From Cordia subcordata (taxonomy: Eukaryota > Streptophyta > Magnoliopsida > Boraginales > Cordiaceae): a stretch of DNA of 64,000 nt. The stretch lies in the NCBI GenBank assembly GCA_028554755.1, contig JAPTOF010000002.1, forward strand, positions 28,899,001 through 28,963,000, read 5' to 3'. Position 1 is the stretch's first letter, and each line of letters begins with the position of its first letter. Below are positions 13,514 to 25,188 of this stretch, one piece after another. Made by a program: the position numbers and the translations under genes. Under the pieces are notes generated by a model that saw nothing but the letters and a program-made list of their open reading frames with translations, searched no databases and was not told the origin of the DNA.

Positions 13514-13523
13514 TTATTTATAG
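13514..13523 (-). promoter_or_regulatory. Probable TATA box of the catalase gene
   Basis: CTATAAATAA on the minus strand, 124 bp upstream of the catalase ATG, in a GC-richer leader between a T-run and the first exon. Spacing suggests transcription starts near 13490. Confidence 0.6.
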
Positions 13524-13703
13524 TTGAGTGGGGTCAGCTTTTTTGGCTCGACTTCTATTTTTTTTTTTTTTTTTTTGCGCCTTTTATCCATTCTCGATAA
13601 GTAAAACACAAAAAGGAAACAATTACTGCATTCGCATTATTTAGTGTAAGAATGACGGCGTTATCGGGATATCTTTTTATCCTATTTTTTTCTCACGCTC
13701 TTA

Positions 13704-14098
13704 GGCTTACTTTAACAACAACTCAAAACATAAAAAAATTTCATATTTAAGAAAGTGATTGGTGCTAATATACTCCAACAGCTTTTCTATCTCATTCTAA
13801 AATTTGAGTTTTTTCAAAATCCCAAAGTAAAACACCCATATATAAGAATTTTTTTTTCATCTCCTAAAGCCAAAACCCAAATCCCATCCCTTATTCCCCA
13901 TAACTTTAATATTGTAATATTTTAAAATAGGATAGTTGTTGGAGTAAAACTAAAATAAGAATTCCTTAAACTGAGAGTTTGATAAAAAAATAAGAGAACT
14001 GTTAGAGTAGAAGTGAAAATAAAGGATCCTAAATTATAAGAAAATGACTCAAATCACTTAAATTTAGAAAAAAAATAAGAAAACTGTTGGAAATAGCC
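13704..14098. mobile_element. Harbinger-type MITE in the catalase upstream region
   Basis: A 395-bp AT-rich element. Its ends GGCTTACTTTAACA and (reverse-complemented) GGCTATTTCCAACA form an imperfect terminal inverted repeat. TTA flanks both sides (13701-13703, 14099-14101), as for PIF/Harbinger insertions. It has no coding capacity. The proximal end lies about 180 bp upstream of the catalase TATA box. A diverged partial relative starts near 37253. Confidence 0.65.
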
Positions 14099-14101
14099 TT
14101 A

Positions 14102-17100
14102 TGTGCTGATTTTCTCGTTATTATAATTTTAAAAGAAATATCACGTTAATGAGTTATTTAAACAATTATATTTGAGTATAGTGTAATAATGTGACTAATA
14201 ATCATAATTAATTTATTTTTATATAATGTTATGGTAATTGGGAGTAATTTGATTAGTGTAAGAATATATTTTCTCCTAATGTTACTTGTATCTTTTCATT
14301 TTTTGATTTTTCTCTTTTGTTTGTGATGCACTTTTACTTTTCTTCCTATCATGTTGATCTACATGGTGGGAATAATGTAACTCGTGGAAGTAAAAAATAT
14401 TCTTGTATTAAAATTAGAGTAACATTAATGTTTGTGATAAAAAACACAAATTTCAATAAAATATCCTTCCTCTATTTGTATTCTTTCGTTTTTCCTCGGC
14501 TTATTTACATACATTTAAATCCTATATTGTCAACATTCATTAGAATCAGAAACTATATTCTTTATCAAAATTGTTTTTTTTTAAATGTGTTTAGTAGAAT
14601 GAAAATGTAAAACAATTTCGTCAACAAATTTCTAAAAGTCTCAAATATTGTCACAACTTTTCAGATTAGTCCCTATGATTTCAAGATGCATAAATTAAAT
14701 TTTAATGTTAAAAACAATAGTCATATTAGTTTTTAATGTTTGATAAATTTATTTAAATTAGTCCATTTTTTAACTTTTTTTCTCTTAAGGTCAAGACTAA
14801 CTTAAATAAATTTATAAAAGTCAAAAACTTGAGATATTTTAAAATAAGATAAGAAATTAATGTAAATGTTTTAAAATAATGAAAATTAAATTGAAGCAAA
14901 TGACAATATTAGAGACTTATATAACCTGCACTAAAACATGTCGTGCTCGAGGAGACATGCTCCACTCGACATTTGCCTCGTCATATTTTAGGAGACATGT
15001 TGCACTCGATATTTATCGGTTAATAATCAGATTTCGTTAATTAAAAAGAAAAAAAAATTATTACTATTTATCGTAAAAATCTAGTTTATCAAGACATTGA
15101 CCCCACCGATTCTATCACGGGCCCGAGTATCTTTTTCAAAAATTTATGTGGTGAAAATAATATCACCATCAAAATCCATAAAATAATAGCCATTAAAAAT
15201 TAGAAAAAGCACATAAAAAAAAATACGTCATCAACGCATGGCTCCTTATCCGACGTTTGGAGTTTATCCTGAGCCACTACATCACAACAACGCCTGTCAA
15301 AGTAATGACTCCACCGTTAAGATTGAGACGCGTGTCTAAAGGCCTTGAAATGTGAGCCCGTACAAGAATGGATGGTGGAAGCTGATTTGGACCTTTTTAA
15401 ATATGCAGTATGAACGCAACGGAATTTGCTAATATTCTCTCATGATAAGGTCGGATGGATTTGGCAGCAAATATTTTTGCTCGCTTCTAGACAATATAAT
15501 GGGATTTCATCAGCTTTCAGCCATCGTTGTGGCTGTTCTTTTGCTGTGTGTCTAAATCTTTTACCATAAAGGGCAGTCATAAGATCTCTTATTGTGTAAA
15601 AATATCGAGTGTTCCATAGTTCCAATTTTTTTTTTTAAGTCAAGTCCATAATTTCAAGTTTGAAACTTCAGAAAAATGTTAAAACGAATTAAATGATTAT
15701 TTTTAAGTGTCGTCGTGGTAGCACAAGACAAGTCACCCTTTTGGGGTCCAATGACCAAAATGCCTGCTCGATCGTCGCTAGTTAAACGACCAACTCTTGT
15801 TATGAGAAGTGCGGAAACCCCGTGCGCCAAAGTGCAACACACTTAATCGACTAAGTCGTTCAAGGTTAAGCCTTTTTGATGGTCGAGGACTATGAGTTAC
15901 ATCTGCATAGGATGCTCATCTTTTTAACGACGTCAGCCACCTTTGTTAGAAGAAGGAATTTCATAGCTTTGTATTTACCAAGCTTAAAAATATCAAATGT
16001 TATAGGTTCAAATAAAGATCAAATTGACGACTAAAAAAATCAAATTTAGTTTAGGTCCATTTTATTTGCGATTTAGTAAATGACCGTTTTCACGAGCAAA
16101 AATATAATCAGTGCAAAGTTGGGTCACACTCAACCAACATAGTGATGTGTGATGTGTGATGTGTGTATATACCTTCATCACATAGGTTAGTCCTATTAAA
16201 CGTCCGTTAGCAACTAGACGATAAACAAAGATAATGACTTCTTGTTCATTTTTGCTGCCAAGAGAAGAATTATGTGATCACCACCCCTTAACAAAATGAT
16301 CCTTCCACAAGCTTCTGGAAATTTTGCTTTTTGACACCAAAAATCAATATCCAGACTTCCCCATTCAAGATATGGATCGTCTCGTAACATTGTTACAAGA
16401 GAGATCCAACAATAATCAATTGTCCAAATCATTTCGTTTAAATTGATTACCACCATTAGATTCGAGTGTAGCAATGGTCAAAAGATTAGAGATGACTTTT
16501 CTATATTTAGTAAACAGTTACTCCCGATAAACATACAAAGCCAAAATGGATATAGAAATAACAAATATAACATGAAATTGATTACCACCATTAGATTCGA
16601 GTCTAGCAATGGTTAAAAGATTAGAGATGACTTTCCTATATTCAGTAAATAGTTACTCCCAATAAACATACAAAGCCATAAGGATTTAGAAATAACAAAT
16701 ATAACAGGAAATTGACAATGCCAAGCATAGGATAGAACTCAAAACTACGGAAATAGGGGAAATAGATTAATTGCAGAAGACTCGGGTCACAAGCTCACCA
16801 GATCTAAATTCAAAATCACTTATCTAATCCGATAACTTACTGGCAGTTGATTATAATGAGGATACAAAAAGAAACATGGATAAAACAGGAAAAACAGTGG
16901 AAACATGCTGCAACAACAGCCAACATGCAGGCGTGTGCTTATTTCTGAAAAATAAGCGGATCTTCCCCTAGTTGGGGAAACACTTGCCAAACAATCCATT
17001 TCAAGATTAATAATGACTTTGAGGGGACAAATAATGCAGACTTCAGCTTTCCTCACAGTGATAAATTATGCAAAAGCCAAGAGATCGTTCACCATGACAA

Positions 17101-17158
17101 CATCTTAAGTTTACCAAATACCTCATAAACCCTCAGCTTGTCGAGTGGTGAAGATACC
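14102..17158. other. Intergenic region, no gene recognised
   Basis: AT-rich to about 14900, then mixed composition. Open frames here are short and show no conserved pattern or splice structure. The one clear feature is the 135-bp tandem duplication at 16440-16708. The last few hundred bases lie downstream of the minus-strand gene ending at 17159 and may include its 3' UTR. Confidence 0.45.
16440..16708. repeat. Tandem duplication, two 134-135 bp copies
   Basis: Copy 1 (16440-16574) and copy 2 (16575-16708) both begin AAATTGATTACCACCATTAG and continue almost identically through AAACATACAAAGCCA. They differ by scattered substitutions, so the duplication is recent but not brand new. A few bases of a third unit (AAATTG) follow. 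Confidence 0.85.
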
Positions 17159-18897
17159 TCATAAACCTTCACTAGTTCGCTTTCTGGATGGGTAAACCTG
17201 AGCTGTTCCCATTGAATTCCCGACTAGGGAAGATTTTTCCAAGATATTCAGGGCTTTCATACGTTGAATTTCTTTTCCTGCAATAGAGGAAAAGAACTAA
17301 TATGAGGTTGTTCTGCATTGACTTCCTGTCTTGTCATTGATATAGGATTATTCTACATTTTATTCCTGCACACCAAAAGGACAAGCCATGCACTTGGTGT
17401 AACATGTTCGTATTGGTTTTCTTCCTTTTCTTTTTTTTTTTTGGCTGATTGGGATATAAGACAGACCACTCAGTAAGATACAAAAGAATAGCCAACCACA
17501 TGTTAAATAACTGAGAATGTCAAGATTATCAATCTGCAGCATTGGCAGCAAATTTGCACACTATGTATATCATACTATGCATTTCGTACCTAACAACTTC
17601 ATTCACAAAGTGCCTTATGGCACTAGAAGTGAACTGATAATTCACCATGACTTAAAGCCTCAAGGCAGCAGTGATCAAACACTGGAGCCAGACAAAGCCG
17701 CGTGCTCTCAAACGGTTAAGCAAAATCCATGTATCACATTCTTTTTTTCCATTATACCATAAATATGCAGACAGACCCTTCAAGTTTTACGGACCTTGTT
17801 GGGCTGATAACAGATTATTTCACTCAACTGTTCACATTCTACACCAACTGAAGCTACCATTTTCTTCTTAATTTAGTGTTGTTTCTCCTACCTTGTGACG
17901 CATTTTTGAAACTAAAAAAATCCTTACCTTCCTCTATTGTCAACTGGATCGCCCTTTTCTCCAATTCAACAGCATGTACACTAAGATTGGCCGGGGATAA
18001 ATGTAAGAGCACTGGATGATGAAGTTAAAGTAAGATTAGAACTGTTACATATCTGAACAAGAGATTATAATTAAGCGGGATAACTGGAATACAACTTACT
18101 CTGGATATAATCCCTTTGGTAAGACTTATCACATTGCTTCAAGAACTCCTGCAGGCGAATGAATCTCTCTGTCCTTTGTTGCTCATCAATGCTCTCAGAA
18201 TTAATAGAACGAGGAAGTTCAGAGGAGACCTTGTGACTATCAGCAGCTTGCTTGTTATTACCATACTTCCCGACATAATTGGGAACTGAAGGCACAGTAT
18301 ATGCAAAATTTGTTGGTGAAATCAAATTATTCAAGCTAGCTACAGGAACATGAGTATTATTACTCTTCTTCAACTGAGTTTGTCTTTGGGGAACTTCATG
18401 CTGCACGTGGCAAACCTGCCTTGGCTGAGGACAATCAGTGTGTTTGTCCATGTTGTTATAGATTTTTCCTCTACCTAATTCTAAATCAAACCTCCTACGT
18501 GCATTCACGATATGTTCATTGACAGCATTAGTGCTCAACGTCAATGTTGAAGGAGAAGTTGAAAGGAGCTCAGGTGCAAGCCTCTTAGTCCCAGAAACTT
18601 TAACTGCTTCGGGAGTGGGTCTTCCCCCAACATATGACAAATTCTCCGGATGGCTATTGAAAAAGCTTCCATTTTGATTCTGCACGTCCCTCAGTGCTGT
18701 CTTTTTGATTCCATTAGATGGCAGCTTATCAACAGCAAGAACATTAGCCGGCCCATTACAATTGGTTTCAGAATTAATCATTTGCAACACCAACTGAAAC
18801 GACCCAAGTCACAGAAATACAACCAGAATTTCATAAAGGACCTGAGTACAAAACAAGAGATTAAATATTTACCACCCTTTCCTTGTCAAGAAAATGC
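17159..18897 (-). CDS. Conserved plant protein of unknown function, about 300 aa; first exon unresolved
   Basis: Exons that join in phase: 18897-18873 (25-bp micro-exon), 18793-18100, 18011-17928, 17277-17159 (TGA), all GT-AG. The N-terminal two thirds is Ser/Asn-rich and probably disordered. The C-terminal third is clearly constrained: TERFIRLQEFLKQCDKSYQR, then LLHLSPANLSVHAVELEKRA, then IQLTIEEGKEIQRMKALNIL, probably helical and coiled-coil-like. I recall similar C-termini in uncharacterised plant proteins but cannot give a function. The first in-frame ATG is at 18781, but the micro-exon reads HFLDKERV in phase into the large exon, suggesting an earlier start. ATG 19510 (MEPAREARASS) is a candidate, but no donor of matching phase was found there. 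The GA-rich 5' leader probably reaches 20050. Confidence 0.7.
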
Positions 18898-19969
18898 CTG
18901 CCACAGAACTAATTCCAGAAAATAATCCAAAGTCATGAACAAAGACGAGCCAAAGCTAAATTTCCACTAGTAATGATAACATTTGATTGAAAAGAAAATT
19001 ACTATTAGAACACACACTCAATACAAATAAAAAAAAAAAATGAGTGGAACCAAATCAATAGAAGAAGAATTCATAAGTACTTCGCCAAGACCTTAACTTG
19101 GAAAAGTTCAAAAAGTCCTAAGCTTTTCATAAAAGTTACCAAATAAAGTGGAAAAAATTGATGTATTTTCTTAATGTAGCAAATTACACTCTGATTATGT
19201 GATAACATAATAAACATGTGAAGTATAAGAACATAACTCATTGGCCACCTATCTAATAAAGGTGGTGATTTTTTACCAGATTGGTGTTAACTATTATCAT
19301 TATTAAATTATTACGTGTAACCAAAAGCAAAGCTTTCTTTTTTCTTTTACTTTTTCTTTTTTTGGTCCTCTCCCTTTATAATTAATGAAAAAGTTATTAA
19401 TTACGATGATATCGTGAGCTCAACGCAGCAAACTTTAATAAAACATATCTCTGTAAAAGCACATATACTATTCTAGTGGAGGAAGCCCTAGCTTCTCTTG
19501 CCGGCTCCATTGAGAATACTAAAGAACCAAATATATTCAAATTAAACGGACGATTTCACAGAGTTTACAACAAATAGATAGTAACAAATTCTTTATTGAA
19601 GAAAAAGGAAAAATAAAAATAATAAAATCATACCACGGGCCCACTTCAATTATACTCTGCACACTTCAATTTACCTGCAAACAACAAAAAAATAAAAATA
19701 AAAAGATATTAGACACCGTTACTAGAATTATACAATTAATCAATTTTTTATTTGTATGTTCCATTTCATAAAACACCTATTTACATACTTATGAATGAAA
19801 AAAAAATTAAGAAAAAATATAATTTCTTCATTTTCATTTCCTTTTCTTGAGTAGATGTGTAGCAGTACAAAATTTCAATTTGAGACAGCAAAAATGTGAG
19901 ACAAAAAGGACAGAAAATATAATTGTGTACAACTGGAGAGGCGTACCAATGTGGTGTTGATGAGAAGCT

Positions 19970-20050
19970 GATTACAGATCCGGAGAGAGAGAGAAGAAAA
20001 CAGAGACGGCGAGAGAGAGAGAGATTGAGAGAGAGAGAGAGGGTGTTTTT
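19970..20050 (-). promoter_or_regulatory. GA/CT-rich 5' leader of the 17-19 kb gene (putative)
   Basis: CT microsatellite on the minus strand, followed by a plausible donor (CACATTG|gtacgc near 19951). Pyrimidine-rich tracts of this kind are common in plant 5' UTRs. A putative non-coding exon at 19634-19676, with AG before it and GT after it, lies between this leader and the coding exons. There is no transcript evidence. Confidence 0.35.
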
Positions 20051-20119
20051 CAAAAGAGGGAGGGAGGTTTCGGTTTGGCTCCAAAAGAACGGCCGCCAGT
20101 TGGACATTTCACTCATTCC

Positions 20120-22122
20120 TTTTATATTTTTATTGTTTTTCTTTTTTTCCTTTTTTATTGCTATTTTATTATGCTTATATTATTCGTTATAACATTGCAA
20201 GAAATCTAATTGTAAGTCTAAAACAAATTACGTGCCAATCTTTTTCGGGAAAAATGAGAATGATCTTTCTTTTATGCTACTCTAACAAAGAGTACAATGG
20301 TTTATGAGTCTCAAAAATTGTTTCAAAATTGCTAAATATACTAATTAATCATTCAATTCGCACAATTATTTATTTCCCTATAAATATGCCTAAATTATTA
20401 ACCTTTGAGAACAAGTACATTAACTAACTCAACAGACTCTAGAGTTTCTCAAGAAAATGTTGAACATGTTGTGTGATGTGAAAGGTTGACAAAAAGAAAA
20501 TTGTGAAAGGCAAAATAGCCTCTTGAAAGATTTATCCTAAAAAAGTCTTGTATCCCATCGTTTCTCTTTCTTTTTCTTTTTTCTTTTATCCTAATTTTCT
20601 TTAATGTAGGAATACTTTTACCCTACCAGAAATTAGATACAAGGCGCATCATAATCTTTTGAGATATGTTTTTTTGATTATTCAATTTGAAGATGTAATC
20701 ATTATCAAAATATTGAAATCGTTATTAAACTATTTGAGATCTTGTTTATGGTATGACAATTCTCAATCTTTAATTAGAGGAAAATGTATTTGGAGCTTTT
20801 CTTTTAATTCCTCATATATTAACCATATGCATTCCTTTTTCATTTCTTTATTTGAAGAGAAACCTAAACTATTTTAACATTAAACACTTATTAAAGTGGC
20901 CATAAAGGCATAAATTACTTGCGAAGTTCGCAAAAAAAATTTACTAATCCTATCTTTCTCCAAAGTTACCCAAAAAAATCGTTCGAGTTTACAAAATTGT
21001 AAAGCCTCATAGAAGTTGGGTCAAGCCCAATTAGGCGACTAATCCATGCATATATTTACTTATCATACATATTGGGGCTCATTTCGTTTTTTTTTTTTAA
21101 ACCACTTTTTTTTTTAACTTTTGAAGAAAAATTTTTTATTTGAGAATTTAAAATTTTTGGTTTGAAGAAAAATTAAATTTGAGATTTTTTCAAAGTTTTA
21201 ATTTTTTTAAATCAAATAAAATGCTTATTATAGAAACAAACGTGAGTTTTCCTGAGAAAAAACTCATTAAAAAATCCAAACGACCTATATTTACCTATGA
21301 TAAATATGAGCCACGAATTTGAATATAAAAATTAGTACATGGCTCTACTATTTTAAAAGATCCAAGTCTCATTCTATGCAATATGTGTTTCATCTGATTT
21401 ATTTTACATTTGTTCTATTAGGTAAACAAGCAATATCATTTATCTCAAACTATATAGAAACAAGAACACAAGCAATTCAAAAGCAAAGCTACACAGAGAT
21501 ACCACTTAGCCTCCATGCATTGGCTCCATCTATGTGCAATATGTGTGTTTTGGTCATTAAGGCCCCGTTTAGCATAATTATGAAATTTAAACAATAACAG
21601 TGCATTCTTTTCACAATAAATATTTGGTTTGACATTTTCTTTAAAAAAAAAGTTTTAAAAAGTTCAAATTTAACTTTTTTCCCAAAAGACAAAAATCTTA
21701 ACTTCTCAAACAAACAATCTTTTTCAAAAGCTATAAAAATACTTTTCAAAAATACTTTCTTTCAATCTTGGGTTGAAACAAATTATGAAGTGTGTAGTTA
21801 ACTTGGACTATATATAGCCCATCTAAACAAGGTTTTAGGTTTTGAAATGAGATTTAAGTTCTCTCATAATATTATAAAATAGAAACCTCAATCATTCTTC
21901 CAATTACAGTGTCATTTTAACGATTCATTGAAATCAAATCCTGCAAGAAAATGAGTAACGGCATAGAGAACTTTAAAACAAGAGACAAATGAAATGGAGA
22001 AATATATACAATGACAATCAAAAAACATGTTAACTATAACAAAAGGCATATATTGGTGAATTGGGCCATGAATGAAGAAAAAAAGCTCAGTCATGAATCA
22101 TTCAAATTCCACCATTTCTGAT
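20120..22122. other. Intergenic region with decayed MITE-like sequence
   Basis: No gene recognised. About 21075-21292 looks like a worn relative of the Tourist family at 8.2 kb, with a GGGGCTCATTTCG left side, a CCAAACGACC right side, and a T-rich then A-rich interior. The last 200-300 bases probably contain the 3' UTR of the PUB15 gene ending at 22123. Confidence 0.35.
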
Positions 22123-25100
22123 CTAAATCTGTTCAGATTTACTCATGAGATGTAAAATGGCGTTTGCTTTTCTCTGACCCCTATCCGTCCCATTCCTCGC
22201 AATCTCAATCACATAATCATACACACCATACTGCAATGCAGCAAGCACTATATTCGAATTGCGAGAGCCCAACTCAACAAGAATCGCAGCTGCACATTCC
22301 TTGTTCTTCGGAGCTCCATCTCTCATCAAATTCACAAGAGTTTCAACAAATGAGAGCTGCCCAATTTCTTTGTGCCCTTCTGGAGTTGATGCAAGAAGCA
22401 GCAATATGGAGAGTATCTCATTCACCATGTCCAATCTTTTGTCCTCAAGCACCTTCAGCAATGGCGAAACGATTCCAGCTTCAATGGCGCGCGCCTTATT
22501 CGCCTGGTTTAGAACCAGGTTGAAGAGCGCGGTGACCGCATCCTTCTTGCCCCTGATCGTCCCATTTCTTAGCAAGTCCACCAATGGTGGGATGCCGTTT
22601 AAGGCCCCTATTGTCACCTTGTTCTCATCGATCATCGACAGGCTGAACAATGCTGCCGCGGAGTTCTCCTTGGCACCGATGTTTCCGCTCTGCAGGACCT
22701 CGATGATAGCAGGAATGGGTTGTTCTTCTGATATGAGCTTCTTGTTCGACTCGTCTATCGACAAGTTCAACAGGGCTGTTACTGCGTGCTCCTGGATTCT
22801 CAGATCAGGATACGATAAAAGTTGCACCAGGGGAGGGATGCCTCCACTGTTGGCGACGAGAATTCTGTTCTCTGGGCTCTCTTTTGATAGCATTCTTATC
22901 TTTGTCACTGCTTGTCTCTGCACTTCTAGCTGATCTGTCGATAGATCTTTAACCAGGGATAAGATTTCTTCATCATTTTCTTTGGCAGATGTATTATTTT
23001 CAGGCTTCTCCTTTTTGGGTAGTTGGTAATTGTTCTTCTCGCACCACTGCAGAATCAAATTCCGGAGGGCAACATTTGGTGCTAGGTTCAAGTGGCTCAC
23101 GACTTGCCCAGTTTTTGGGCAGGTTCGGTGATCTGAATCGAACCATTGCTGTATGCTCTCTCTTTCATATGACTTCATTGGACAATGATTGAGAAAAATT
23201 AAGCACACAATTAGTTTTTCCTCTTCAGGAAAAGCAATTAAGGGTTTGTTTAGATTGGTTTTTTTTCACGAAAACACACATTTTTTCTAAAGAATGCATT
23301 AACTATTTGGTTTAGCTTTTAAAAAGACTTAAAAAACACATTTTTTCTCCCGAAAAATGCACCAACTATTTGGTTAGAAAAAGCGAATTTAAAAGAATCC
23401 AATCTAGATGAGCCTTCAACAGATCGGGATTCTATATGTACCTGTCCAGTTGCAATAATAACAGGATCTGTCATAATCTCCAGTGTGATTGGACATAGAA
23501 ATTCATGTGGGACTGCCAGGGAGACACATTTATCTAGAGTCTTCGGCACGGCGGGTTTTTCCGGCTGATCATTGATCTCCGGTACTCCGGCGAGCCGTTT
23601 GAATTTGTTCTGGAGATCTATTATTTGCTGTTTGGACTCTGCACTGAGACCTCTCACTCCTTTGTTGAGTTTTTCAATCGCCATTGTTTCGATCTTGAGC
23701 TCATCAAGAGTGCGTAAGCCAAGCTTGTTAGCCAGCCTCTCTATACTTGCACTATCTGCATTACGATCATTTGACAGCACCACCATCAAGTCCATTGCGA
23801 GTTCCATGTCCTGAGTATCCGTTCGCCTTTTTGCTTTCCTCATCTGCTCCCGCATCAAATCAAGCTGGAATAGTCTCTCCATCTCAGAACTATTGCAGTA
23901 CTCTTATAAATTATACATAGGAATTTTCTTGAGAAAGAACATGCTTTTTTGGGAAAGCGCAGTTCGATGGTAATACATTTCATTATAGACATATGGTCGA
24001 TCTCACGTTAGACTAACATGGCCATATCTTAGCAATATTGGATAACAAGAGAAAGATTACATTGCTATCAGATGAAAACATGTATCGAACATGATCTTTT
24101 CCATGCAATGTTCGATTACAAGAGTACGTTTGCATTGTGTTATCAGATGAAAACATGTTGCAATAAAATAGAATAGCACCTTTGCGCGAAACTATTAACA
24201 ATCATGGAGGTTCCACAATAGTCAATATGAGGAGCAGTCTACGACTTTTATTAGATGGTCTAAATTTTATAATTTTTTCATTTTGGAGATATATTTCAAT
24301 ACCGCCTCACGTATAACTTGAACCAAGAAATTTTTATGATTTTTTACATGTGAGAGATACATTACAACACTGCCTTACATGTGACCCAGACCAAAAATAC
24401 TAAACAAATTGGACATGACCAAGAATGCTAAATCAACAACGCTAAACAGAAATGGGTCACAACCCAACTTTTGATACCATGTTAAGAATTATTGAAGTTC
24501 CATCATATTAATTAGTCAATATAAGGAGCGGCTCAGGACTTTTATTAGATAGCCTTGCTTTTATGATTTTATGATTGAAGAGAATTAGGCTGATGGAAAT
24601 TACCTCTTCTCTATCTTCGTCTGAAATTCCCAAGTCATCATAAGGCAAACCATCCAAGGCTTGAACGAGTTTCTCATATACAGAATGATATTTCACCATG
24701 ATGGCCTCGCTTTCTACTGCCTGATCATGTATGAAAAATAAAGTCAGAAAAAATGAAATTCACGATGACCGTTTATAAGCCCCACCAACAATATAAAAAC
24801 ACAAAAGAAATGGGAAAAGATGAAACAGCATTGCCAAGGGCCTAACCAGGTAAATTTTGCTTCCACAATGACAAATCTTCAACAATCTCCTGGCAGAATG
24901 AAATGCCTTGTTTAATTTCTTCAAAGCCTCGAGACCCGTTTCATTTATTGGCCTTTTTTGGTCTCTCATCTCCTCCAGAAAAGGCAAAAAGAACTTTAAT
25001 CTCCTAACAAGACTATGGCTCTCTTTCTTCTGAATCCTCCTAAATTCTCTGTAGGACCCTACTGTCTTAATCACACCTATAAGATCTTCAACCACATCCA

Positions 25101-25188
25101 TGGCGTCGCGGTTTGCAAAATCCTTCTCCACCACAATTACGTCTCCTCCTCTTCCTTCACCTTCTTCGCGAACGCAGCTAATAATCAT
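22123..25188 (-). CDS. PUB15: U-box/ARM-repeat E3 ubiquitin ligase, PUB15 type, 643 aa, complete
   Basis: Four exons join in phase: 25188-24847, 24720-24604, 23864-23442, 23172-22123 (TAG), 1932 bp in all. An in-frame TGA just upstream of ATG 25188 supports the start. The N-terminal UND-type region ([32 protein letters not shown]) matches PUB15 better than PUB14. The U-box spans about residues 271-345 ([20 protein letters not shown], then [11 protein letters not shown] and CPKTGQ) and is split by intron 3 right after ATGQ, as in relatives. Armadillo repeats fill about 365-640 ([34 protein letters not shown]). The U-box binds ubiquitin-charged E2 and the ARM array should bind substrates or receptor kinases. 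Introns 2 and 3 contain a TRIM-like element and a MITE, both outside splice sites. The acceptor of exon 3 (TTCCAG) was chosen by homology. Confidence 0.92.
23241..23415. mobile_element. Tourist-like MITE in PUB15 intron 3
   Basis: Inverted ends AGGGTTTGTTTAGATTGG and CCAATCTAGATGAGCCT, with a T-rich to A-rich interior, about 175 bp. Left flank TTA and right flank TCA could be a diverged 3-bp target duplication. Same TIR family as the element at 8239. The insertion begins about 70 bp from the acceptor of the last exon. Confidence 0.6.
24195..24585 (-). mobile_element. TRIM-like miniature LTR element in PUB15 intron 2
   Basis: Two direct repeats of about 75-90 bp (about 24197-24270 and 24481-24585) share GGAGC, CTTTTATTAGAT and AGTCAATAT blocks. 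On the minus strand the upstream copy ends ..CTTAACA and is followed directly by TGGTATCAAAAG (24468-24479), which fits the initiator-tRNA-Met primer-binding site of plant LTR retrotransposons. The interior is about 210 bp and non-coding. The repeats differ at many sites, so the insertion is old. Outer limits are approximate. Confidence 0.55.

Noticed and set aside
19781..20192. Ser/Leu- and Arg/Glu-rich frames at the GA microsatellite
   Set aside because: Products of the GA/CT repeat, better explained as a 5' leader.
22164..22933. Long plus-strand open frames opposite the last PUB15 exon
   Set aside because: They mirror the antisense of a conserved ARM-repeat exon and show no protein-like pattern of their own.
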